NCBI GenBank assembly: GCA_037043015.1
Contig: CM073321.1
Span: forward strand, 4,593,001 to 4,657,000
Direction: 5' to 3'
DNA length: 64,000 nt
From: Bryum argenteum
Lineage: Eukaryota > Streptophyta > Bryopsida > Bryales > Bryaceae
Positions 45,220 to 55,937 of the stretch are shown here, piece after piece. The notes under the pieces were generated by a model. That model was not told where the DNA came from and searched no databases. It was given only the letters and a program-made list of their open reading frames with translations. The translations under genes and the position numbers were made by a program. Numbering within the stretch: position 1 is the first letter of the stretch; every line of letters starts with the position of its first letter.

Positions 45220-48200
45220 TTAGCTAAATCTCTCTCTCTCTCTCTCTCTCTCTAGGAAAGTGGCATACTATGAAGTACTATGACCACGTAACATTCTAAA
45301 TACATTCCGTCGTCAAACACCTGCTGGATGAGTGAACAACGCTGTGCCTTGCCTCCGTAAGAGAGCCCCTCTCATCACTCACTGACTGATACCTGGGATG
45401 CACTTGGATCTTCCGAAAGGGACACCAATATCATACCCTGACCGTAGTGACACTCTCCTTGCGCTACAGGCTCGTGGCTATAACCACCCCAGTACTCGCT
45501 AAGTGGTGCTCGTTAACCAGGCCACCACAGAGTACCCGGCCATACTTGCATCCCTGATCATGATGCCTCGATACGGTGTGCTACCCGTGGACAGCATGGG
45601 CTTTGCCCACGCTCCTTCCCATCATGATACTACACGCCCCGCGCAAACGTAGTGATAAGGGCCCACCAGGCCTGCATCAGACTTCTTGTTCGCATGTTGG
45701 CCGCTTTCTACCTCGATTGGTTGGACGTGCCGCTCATGGGCTGTGCATGCTCTGACATACCTGCTGATTTCGGACCGCACCCTTCGCGTGCGTTTACTGT
45801 GACCACAACATGATTCAACTACAGCTTTCTCAGGTGGTGTGAAGGAATTGCGTTGACTGATGTTTTCTCCTTAGAGCAGAGACTAACCCCCTCGAGTCTT
45901 GTTTGATTCTTGATTATTGTCACGCAGGTTGATCAGCCGTGGCTGAAACATTTGCGGTGACTTGCATGTCATGAGTTGTTTAGCGTTGTTTTAAGATGTG
46001 ACTTGGATAACAACGTGGGGTTTCGCTGCAGACACCTCGCATGCAGACTAAGTCTAACCTCGTGTTCGTCTTATCTATGGGTGCAGGTGAGGCGGACCCC
46101 CTCAGCTTAGAGCTTCGCTCTTCACTTATGGCTGTTTCTTCCCCCTTCACCATTCAACTCATTGCATTTCACCAATCTCTGATTGAAAATTGTAGCCGTA
46201 GGGTCCAAAATTCATCTTCTTGTCTGCAGTATAGTTGGTCATGTTTCCCTCTTGGCCAGTTTCACAGGCGTTGACTCTTGTCAGCAACCGTCATGCATGC
46301 TGTATGGGTTATGCACATACACGTTACAGTGATCCGTTTACCTCAGCAAGAGAGCCAGCCTAATCGATTTGTTTCTGTATAAGTTTTCTTTTTCTCTTAC
46401 TCTACCCCCCCTCCCTCCCGGACGGGAACGGGCTTTGTTCTCGTTGAAATGATATTCAGACTATATGAGCACCAGATTTCCCTTCTAGCTTACATGTCTC
46501 TGGCCTTGTACGTTGATCTTCTTCAAACCTAGTTTACCTCATCGAGGTTTATAGCTTATGCTGAAAGCAATGCTTGATTATGAACCCCGTATGACATCAT
46601 GGTCACGTTATCTGCGTGAGATTGAGATGCGTAGTCGTGATGTTGAAATATATTGACCAGAATTGACGGAAAGATCCCAGACTTGGGGTGACAAGACCAG
46701 TATATTTCTCTCTCTCTCTCTCCGTCTCTCTCTCTCTCCGTCTCTCTCTCTCTCTCTCTTAGTATTTTCTACACCTCTCATTATATGTGGCTGCAACAGA
46801 TGATGGGTACAGTCTAGGTATGTTATACTGTCTTAGTACACATTACCTCTAATGGACAAAACGAGTGAACCAGCAATTATCTGCTATTAGAGAATAGTCA
46901 TATTCCATATATGCGATGTATTGACAAAAGTTTATGAGCCTGGTATGCACCTCTGAATAAGAGTGTGGACATACCAGGTCTCACTCTCTACAGAGCATTG
47001 CTAACCAGGGGCTGGTGGCAGGACTCTCTCTCTCTCTCTTGCTAATTACCATAGCAGGAATAATTTTCGCATTTATTGCTCAATCTCTGTCTTTATACAC
47101 ATGAATACTCTCACACACCATACAATCCATGATGCTCAAGCACTTCACGCAGCCTACATGGCTCATGAATATTTGACATGAACTCTATAAATCATGAACC
47201 ACCGCTTCTGATACCTTCTCATAGCCCTCTTCCATGCCATGGAATAGCAAAATGAACATGATTTTTTAGCTGCGTGTGCTAGACATGTGCTGATGCAAAA
47301 AAGTAGCCATCACATATCCACATTCCTGCATAGACACTCTCGGTCCACTGCAATCTGATGCTCTCGTTCCCCTTTGGACACATTACCTCTGATACCCGGC
47401 TATACCTGGTACCAGTTGCAAGGACTACTGCAGTTACTGTACAATTATGAGTTGACCCCCAAGCGTGCATGGCCACCTAATTAACTCCAACTCCTTGCCA
47501 TGATTTCCTTCACCGGCCTTTTCAAGAAGAGAACGATCTGCCTTTTGTGCTTTTTCAGTTTACAGCAGAACGAGATCTTGCTCCGCATCCACTGCTCCGA
47601 GTTCACAGACTCCGAATCCACTGCTCCGACAGCTTGTTCGTACCTCGCATCTGTGTGTATCACGCGAAGGCGCTTTGCCGTGGCGATGTCTCAGGTTCCT
47701 TGGATTGATGCAATTTTGTGCTTGAGAACAGATTCCGCTGGGTTCACATGATATCACAATGTTGCTTCTCTTTGCTATGCGACAAGATATGCTACGTTTC
47801 TTATGAGTTTTGATGCGTTCTCAAATCTTTGACACGGATAACAGCGAGAAGTCATGCTGTAGACACCTCGTGTATGTCATCTAACATACTTTTGTTTGTT
47901 TGGGTGCATGGGCATAGGTGAGGCGCGACTTCCTAAGATTGGAGCTACGCTCTGGACTTACGGATCTCTCATCACTACTTTCCCTCGTCTTGTTGCTTAC
48001 AGCCCAATATTTGTAGATTTGTATGCATTTTCGCTAGGATTCAAGAACGAATAGCGTTCTTGATTTAGAAGATTGCAGATATGTCTGTGTACTTAAGTGT
48101 GCTCACCCGATGCTTACCAGAGAATGCATACTGTTTTCATAGCCCGTGCTTCTAATGCATGCTCATTGGCTTCATTCTCGCCTGGCTGATGCTGCCGAAA

Positions 48201-49330
48201 ATCTCTCTCGTTAGCTTCTGGTAGCTTCGGTTGTGTTCACAGATTGAGACCGCCCTCCCTCCCGATTGGATCTCATATAACCTATACGAGCACTCCTATC
48301 AGGACACGATCCAAATGCCGTGCAAGACTGAGCGAGCACATACTGAATACCACTGCCCTAGAGGAATTTGTCACGATGTTGTCACTTCCTGACTTGATTT
48401 CCCTGTTTCTTGATATGCACGAAGCCCCTTACATTGAGATGTATACGTGAGATTTGACAAGTAAAATGCTCATAACTGTTATGTCATGAATTGTCTGAAA
48501 GATCCCAGCAATGGGGTGACAAATCGAGTCTTTCTCTCTCTCTCGCGTCAAAAACTTGGCTTGACTCGTGCAGCACTTGTCCAATCAGGTGTTACAAAAT
48601 GGTCCTATAGGCTAGAATATGCTCTATACTACTCTAGTCAATCAGAGGCATCTACTTCCTAGCAAGGTGAAAGCATTGGCGGCTGGATTTTGTTCAGCCC
48701 CATCATGCTTGAGGCCCGTACTGGGGTTAACAGACATGAGCCTACAAGCATGGCTAACCATGGAAACTCACAATCGGCCTGGTATTAGACTCTCGGTTGT
48801 ATAAAAATGTTGACCATACAGGTACCGCCATCTGGCATGCACTACTCTGCGCAAAAAACGACCAAGAAGCCTTCAAAGGCATTGAGCCACGCTTGGCTTT
48901 CATGCTAGGTGAGGCGCTTTCGCTGTTTGCACTATATACGCTACGATTGAAGCTCGTGTCGTCTTCTTCACGTGTAGCCTTTGTATCGCGTGCACTTTAC
49001 GTGCTGCTATGACCACTCAGGTCACTCTTTCTGCATTTCAGCGAGCATGATAACAGAATTCACTTAATCTTTTTTGCTTCTGTTAGATTCTTACGTTCTT
49101 GCATGGTGTGGTGTAAGCTCTTACGAATCGTGTGAGACGAGCAGGGTTGTAATCTCCAATTCAGATGACAACTTGAAGCTACGCTGAAGACACCTTGCAC
49201 ACGGACTCGAACTAACTCCTGTTTGTTTGTTTCCATGGGTGCTGGTGAGGCGCGGCTTCCTGGGATTAGAGCTTTGCTCTACACTCACGGCAGTTTCCAT
49301 TCTACACCTTTCTCTCAAGTGATTGCTCTT
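45220..49330. repeat. Diverged tandem repeat, unit about 1.83 kb
   Basis: Markers recur in order. GCAGACACCTCG...GGTGAGGC...AGAGCTTCGCTC occurs at about 46027, 47850 and 49170. A CCCTCCCGG/CCCTCCCGA block occurs at about 46405 and 48247. GAAAGATCCCAG...GGGGTGACAA followed by a CT run occurs at about 46669 and 48497. The first interval is about 1825-1840 bases and the last about 1320. CT runs also lie at 45228-45254 and 47023-47039. No coding frame is conserved between units. Confidence 0.65.
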
Positions 49331-50240
49331 CTTGAAGTAGTGTAGGGTTCAAGAAACATAATTCTTGATTAAACAGAAAGTATTTGACTAGTAATTCGTC
49401 TTTCCATTTGCATCACGACGCCGTGGATGCTTATGTTGCGATTCACCAATTGTCTGCCAGTTTCTTAATTCTCTTTATGCTGCATAATCCCCTCCTTTCG
49501 AGACTATGAACTTCATATTATGAGATCTTGATTCCTGGACTTTGGAGCGTTCACAATTTTGGATCACAAATTGGGTTCATCATGCATGAGATTATCCTGT
49601 TTCTTGCACCGCCAAGATGATTTTGGTTGTGTTGTGAACATAATGAGTGAACTCTGTAGTGTAGTGCACTTCCTGTTTGTGACCATATAAGGGGATATTA
49701 AGTATATTGAGACAATTTGCAATCTCAATTTAAAGCAGTGGTTAAAAATAGTGAATCTGGTGTCAAGTAAAATGAGACCGAATTGAAAATGAGACTCGAA
49801 TGAACCCATCAAAAGAATGTAAGATGAACCCTCGATACCAGATTTTCTATTAATATATTTGTTGATCATTAATATTCATTATTTTGAGACGTAAAGTATA
49901 TTGAGACTACTTCACATCTCATTACTCGAGTCATAGATTGCAAGCTTCAAGGACCAAAAAAGTATTTTGCATGATGAATATCATTACTTCAAAGAAAAAT
50001 ATATACAAGAAGTAATCCAATCAAAGGACATAATATCTATAGAAAAATAAAATTATCACAACACTAATGGAAGGAAATAATGCCATGGAAATACATTGAA
50101 ATGGATATACCATCTTACTATAAATAGATAAATCATGTTCAATAGTAGTGTCATACCACTCTAATTTGCGTTGGCTACATTGCAATGAGAAAGGGTGTAC
50201 CAATGAAACTAATATAATCTAATATAACTATATAACATGA
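49331..50240. other. Non-coding stretch
   Basis: Moderately AT-rich. I see no gene. Confidence 0.45.
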
Positions 50241-50243
50241 AAA

Positions 50244-53059
50244 CTACTCATCAAACTCGATAATTGAGTCCTTTATAATTGAAATTTGTAGCTCCGGTAT
50301 GCACATCTTGGGATTAACGGTTTCAAGACGAAATCTTGGCTTCCAAGCTCCCATGATTGATGTTGTAGCCACCCAAGTTGGATCATAATCCATATCTTTA
50401 CACCAAGAGTTACCTCTTCTTGTATCCCACCCTTCATAAGTGTGAGGATTGACATGTTTAGAAGATACTGGCTTCCAATACTCAATGTGGATTTCTTGAG
50501 GATGCTCTACACTAGCATTTGGGTCGCTCAACGTACAAGCTATCCAAAATTTCTTGTGATCTCCATCAGCCGGACGTAGCACAAGTAGGTATTCCTCATA
50601 AACATCACGTCCAACTCCGAATGATGCCTGTGGACAATCTTGTATTTGTCCTACGAACGGAGGATCAGCAGCAAATTCCTTGCGGGATTCTCCGTTATCT
50701 TCAAATCAATCCTCTTCACTTGGAGAGTACCTGGAAGTAGGCCAAAATCCGTCCCTGAACGTTGATGGAGCAAAGACAGGTAAATCTAAAGCCTCACGAA
50801 CTGCTTTCCAATAATAAATGAATTGTTCATGATGTCTACGATAGTCGCCTGTTGGATCAGCATCCGCCAAAGACTCTTACAAGCTCACAAAATGACTAAT
50901 TTCCTTTCGAAAGTCTTCTATATTCTTCATTTTATTTGGAACTAGTAACATAGGATCTCCAAGAGCAACCTGAAGTTGACCATTTGGCATAACTTTCCAC
51001 AACCTAACCCCTGTACTATCTTGAGGAAGCCACTCGCTATCCGTACACAGAATTTTGTACTGCATTAAAGGCCAGCCGGAAGCATCTTCAAAAAACCTAA
51101 ATTGTTGGGCACTAGTATGCCCAAATAACGCCTCGTCGCCATCGCAAAGGTAACCTTTTATGAATGTCTTGAAATCCGGAACTTCCTCAATTAAGTGAGG
51201 AATAACCAGCTTATCCTCTGTGTCCATGAAGGATCTCATGAGAAGGGGAACAGTAGGGTAGCTGTTGGTCTTGAGCTTACTACTCCATCGCCCAAAAAGA
51301 GCATCAATATCTTCATGAGTGACCCACGAGAAGGAAGTTCAAGTAAATCTCTCTAAAAACGCCCTTGTACACGAGCAGTGAAAAGAATGCAAAAACAAAA
51401 CGATTCTTATTATCCCCGCAAGCATTATCAAGCTGCATGTGTAGCACCGGAGGAAGAGTCTTTCCCGGGATTGGAGCCTCTGGGAGAAGACCAAGCGAAT
51501 CCAAGCACATGTCCGCCCCATCCAAAACAGCCTCAGAGAGAGGGCTACTTCTACCACCAAAGAAACAAGCGCCTGGAAGAGCACTTCGGAGGAGATTCCA
51601 AATCTCTTAGCGATTGAGCAAATGAACCGATAGTATGATTAGAATCCGTGGGATATATATCGAGGCCGTAATGTGCGTAACGTACATCTCCGTGTCCATG
51701 AGCAATCATGCTCATGATGGAAACCGACAATTTCATGAAGGAATCGGTTGATTTTATTCTTGTGTGAAAATTGCGGAGAGGTCATGTTGGAATGATCCAT
51801 TTTGTCATGAATAATGCACAAAGACGATTCGGTCGTGCCTCGGACTCGAGCATTACTATAATAGAGCAACCTATGCACCATTTGAGAAGTATTATGACGT
51901 TTGAAATTGGCATCATGAAGAGCCCATGCGAATCTGCCTCGAGTACTTTGGATGCTCGTAGTTGTTTGATTTTGTCACATTCACCACATCGCGCAGATGT
52001 GTCACCCTTTTGCTTGGAATAGTACTCTTCGAATGATTCTTGCCGGATCCTACTTAGAGCTGAATTTGATATAGGAGGAAGACCGTGGACGGCATTGATG
52101 GCATTCACCTGTGGTAAATTGTCCCTCCAACGGAAGGAAGAGGACAAGCATTTGGACACTACCTTCTCGCCTGTATCAATAGTCTTTGTTCAATGAGGCA
52201 TGAGGTTGGCAGCATTTTCCACAATGGCTTGAAGGGATGCTGTGGCTTGCAATGTCTGGATACGAGGTTTCTTTGAACCACAGTTTCCATGGTCCTCTGC
52301 TTGTTGTCCGTCTTGATGGGCATACCTCCACCGGAAAAATGTGGCACGTGACACACCCATAATCAGGTACCACGCCACGCAACACACCTCAATACCTTCC
52401 AACATAATCATGTCATTTCCGTCCGCCGCTTCGTGGACTTGACCATGCACACTAAGGAGACAATGTTTTCTGAAGTAAACATCGCCGCGAACATAGAACT
52501 GGAACCTCAGATCTTTAATTTTGCCTCGAGGATAGGGCTGCACACAATTCTTCGGACAACAATAAGTTGTCGCAACAAAGTTGATGGACTCCGGTGTAAG
52601 AAAGTACTCCTTCTTAGGTGGTGAATCCCAAAGACGCCTTTGACGTTTGCTCTCGTACTGACGAAGACCAACTCGTGGTGGCCGACCGAAGACCTTGCAA
52701 GCAGCATTGAAGATGGCGCGTTGGTCGTGGTCGTAGAGACTTGCTCTGTTGAGAAGGACATGCTTGATAGGCCATGCACGCAAAGAGTAGCTCCAACCAT
52801 AAGAAACCTCTGCTTCTACTAATGACTCTGCTATCTGCACGCTGACAAAGTCGGATCCAAGAGGCCGACCACCAGTCTCTGGGACGACGCTTCAGTCAAC
52901 CGATTGACAGACAACTTTTGCAACGTCGACACCGGCGTCATTTAGAAGAGTGACTCGTTTCGACACCCATGATGAACGGTTAAAACCCTCTCACTGTGCA
53001 ACTCCGTCAGGTAGAACTGGTGGACGGAAATCGACACCGTTGACAACGAAAGTCTCCAT
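50244..53059 (-). pseudogene. DUF7869-type DDE-transposase-like pseudogene, copy C
   Basis: Starts METFVVNGVDF after a TTTTTGTAG acceptor. In order: WVSKRVTLLND, WSYSLRAWPIKHVL, CCPKNCVQPYPRGK, then an HTH-like MGVSRATFFRWRY (about 52330). After that come CGECDKIKQLR, IHDKMDHSNMTSPQF (first candidate catalytic Asp, about 51800), AHGHGDVRYAHYGLD, LHMQLDNACGDNKNRFVFAF (second candidate Asp, about 51420), LLVGHS and EDIDALFGRW, and a C-terminal domain ending KDSIIEFDE. The DN-G-NKN and VGH-EDID signatures are those of the DUF7869 family, which I read as an RNase-H-fold transposase-like domain. Damage: TGA stops near 52996, 52900 and 52190, frameshifts near 51840, 51740, 51540 and 51309, and a TGA near 50878. 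It is the most complete copy; C-type palindromes lie directly upstream. Confidence 0.7.
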
Positions 53060-53157
53060 CCTACAAAAAGGAAGAGGATTGAAAAGATAACTTAGTGCTC
53101 GGTTAATAGTATACGAGATCATCAAATTAGAAATCCAAGGCAAAAGTTCCGCCACAG

Positions 53158-53796
53158 TTATCCCCGGCCCGTGGATAACAGACTATACTTAAAGAATGAA
53201 AGATGACTCCGTGCCTGGCGAGAACATCAACGAGAAGAGGATAATGGTTTCCGACACCAGGATCACAAAAGAATATGGCGAAAACATAATCTATCCCCGG
53301 CTCGGGGATAATTTTTTCCATGTGGGTGTAGACAACTCATATTTTCGGCTTGGCGTGACGTTTAGTAAAATAGAGTAGGATATTAACCCCGGCCCGGGCA
53401 TAATCATTAAACTCCTGATGACGGCAATAAACCCCTACTCCAATTAAAAATTAAAGCCCTATACAAGGATTTATCCCCGGGTCAAGGATAACTATGCAAC
53501 CGCCTACGACGGTGCAGACAAATAATATCTTTGGCCCGCAATAACATTTATTATAGAATAGTAGGATATTATTAACGCCCCGGGGATAATAACGAACCCT
53601 AAACGTCAATGTAAATTATCCCTGGGTTGTGGATAATTATGCAACTGCCCACAAAAATAATGTTATCCTCGACCCGGGGATAATGGATTTATTTAGGCGG
53701 ATGCATGGTTATCCCCGGGGCGTGGATAATCATCGGAGCATAGATTCCAGGAATAATCCCCACAGACACTAGAAGTTATCCCTGGCCCGGGGATAA
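53158..53796. repeat. C-type palindrome cluster (9 copies)
   Basis: Copies at 53158-53178, 53291-53311, 53383-53403, 53471-53491, 53572-53589 (18 bases, no centre), 53616-53636, 53663-53683, 53709-53729 and 53776-53796. The half-site is TTATCCCCGG, central C or G, then the reverse complement, with 1-4 mismatches. Same length, odd centre and TT...AA ends as the B type, but different arms. The cluster lies just upstream of DUF7869 copy C. Confidence 0.95.
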
Positions 53797-53799
53797 CTT

Positions 53800-54755
53800 G
53801 CATGCTATTAATAGTAAGTGCTGAAACACTGAGGAATCATGCCTTGCACTCAATTTGCGAACAACGCTTACCTGCGAATTGTAGAATTTGAAAGAAAAAT
53901 TAGGGCTCGCAACTGAAGAAACCACGCACAACAATCAGTAGCTAATACAAAAGTCGAAAAACACATGACGAGCAACTGTCATAACTTAAAACATTATCAA
54001 ACTAATACAACATGCGCCTCTTCTACAATACTGAAACCTCGAAATGAGAAACTACATTGTACGCAATCAGCACCTACTCAAACTCCATCTACACACACAC
54101 GCAACCTTGAACACGCACACCAGAACGAAACATCAAACAAAGCGCACCTTGAGAGCACGGACGAGAGTGAGAGAAAATGAAAGGAAACTTGAGAGACTGA
54201 GTTAGCAACCCCAGCCCGACCTCAACGGCTACATCGTGAGAGTATCTCGAAGCTAGATTTCGTGCAAAAAGCCGACACATTTTGTCGCAACATGGATTTT
54301 GTCTTGATTACGCTTCTAAATAGGAATCCACTTTTTAAAACTGAATTTTGAAAATATTTGGCGGCAAAGATGTTTTGGCGGGAAATTGATTTTGGAGGGA
54401 AACTCATTCATAAATATGGATTTTTTAATTTTTGCAAACAATTGTGTCTTAAATTTTTCTCCAAAAAATTAAATTTCTTAACTCAAATATAATTGATTAC
54501 AAGATAAATTTGAATTTATATTCAGCATTTATTGTGCAATCTTAATATAGAACAAGAAAAGCGCACTTATATCAGGGTTGTCTTATTAGACACAATTTCG
54601 GGAATGTCTGTCTGATTTGTCGTATTGGACATGTCTGTTAGACGTCGAGTCGACGAAAATGTCGACCGTACCAAAAATTACATAGTAAAAAACTTGCTGA
54701 GATTTACCTTGAGGTAAAAAGCTATTTTCCTACGTGGCGTAGGGTTGATAATGAC
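53800..54755. other. Non-coding stretch
   Basis: Probably 5' flank of DUF7869 copy C up to about 54250, then AT-rich. A small GACGTCGAGTCGACG near-palindrome lies at about 54641. No gene is supported. Confidence 0.4.
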
Positions 54756-54779
54756 GTGGAAAATCAAAATACACGTCAT

Positions 54780-55125
54780 AGTGGGCGACCGCGGGTGGGC
54801 GACCTCGCTAGGCGACTGACGGTCGCACCGGGGCGAACGTCGGTCCGCCCTCGCGATCGCCGACGCTCGCCGCCATGCCATGAGAAAAGCGGCGTCGAAA
54901 GATGGAGACCGGTGGTCGCCCGGCAACCGCTAGTAGGCGACCGCCGGTCAATTACTAAGCGACCGACGATCGCCCAGGGCGATCGTCGGTCGCTTATAGC
55001 GATCGGCGGTCGCCCTGGCAACCGCTATTAGGCGACCGCCGGTCTAGTACTTAGCGACCGACGATCGCCCAGGGCGATCGTCGGTCGCTTATGGCTATCG
55101 GCGGTCGCCCTGGGGGTAGCGCCCA
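54780..55125. repeat. GC-rich D-type palindromes on the 3' side of the hAT gene
   Basis: Two tandem units of 95 bases each contain a long odd palindrome with half-site GCGACCGACGATCGCCC, central A and the reverse complement. One is perfect over 41 bases (54956-54996), the other over 37 (55053-55089). A second inverted pair, GGCGACCGCCG/CGGCGGTCGCC, brackets each. A degenerate lead-in runs from 54780. Confidence 0.95.
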
Positions 55126-55469
55126 TGTGACCAGCACTATGGTTGAATATGAAACAAGAAAAATAAATTCATATTGGTACAAAATGAGCTTCAAAGCATT
55201 TCTATGAATACCTTTTTATCGGAAACAAGGTCAATGGTGCATTTCATAGTACAAATTTGCTCATGTCTATAATCATAGTATTCATATATATGATGTAACT
55301 ATTACATATACCAAACTATATGTATTATACTCCCGAAACATACTAGGATACCAAAGTATTGTAAGCTAATAGTTGCCCTACTTGCGAAGACATTGTAGTA
55401 TTGTACAGTAGTACTAACAATGAACTTCGTGCTTCCAATCCAAAATAACAAAATTCTAATAACCCGTCT

Positions 55470-55937
55470 TTAGGTATCCTTCAATGTATACGTATCGTCG
55501 CTTGATACTTCATCTGCGTTTGGATCGGTTTCACCTAGAGAGTCATCAGTGCTTTGGTCGCCATCCTCGTCTTCATCCTCTGTCTCATTGCGTACTTCAC
55601 ACTCAACCTCACTCGCCAAATTGCGCAATTCCGTATCCGTGGTTGTTTTCTTGTTCATCAGAACGAGGCGCTTCAAGGGCCGTGAAGCATTAGTGATCCC
55701 GTTTGCGTTCGATGGTAGATGGCGCATTGTACGTGTATTCGGATTATTAGATGAAGCAATCCCAATGGACTTCTTCATGTACGCGTGCTCCTTTCGACAT
55801 CGTCGATCGTGTGCCTTCCTCAAACGCTTCTCGGCCTCGTGTAATACGATTGCGAGGTTGTGTAGATGGCCCGACGTCTCGTGCACCGCCAATGCCCGGT
55901 TGCATGTTGGACTTGTTGGTTCTATCTTGACCTCCAT
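55470..55937 (-). CDS. Possible C-terminal exon or second ORF of the hAT locus
   Basis: A 155-codon frame starts MEVKIEPTSPTCNRALAVHE, with a Lys/Arg/Glu helical stretch (AEKRLRKAHDRRCRKEHAYM) and an acidic Asp/Glu/Ser-rich tail. It overlaps the end of the transposase frame by 16 bases. A GCGAAG acceptor just before its ATG would allow a short intron from the transposase frame. It is either the true C-terminus of the transposase or a separate small protein. No domain recognised. Confidence 0.45.
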   Translation of the reverse strand: MEVKIEPTSPTCNRALAVHETSGHLHNLAIVLHEAEKRLRKAHDRRCRKEHAYMKKSIGIASSNNPNTRTMRHLPSNANGITNASRPLKRLVLMNKKTTTDTELRNLASEVECEVRNETEDEDEDGDQSTDDSLGETDPNADEVSSDDTYTLKDT

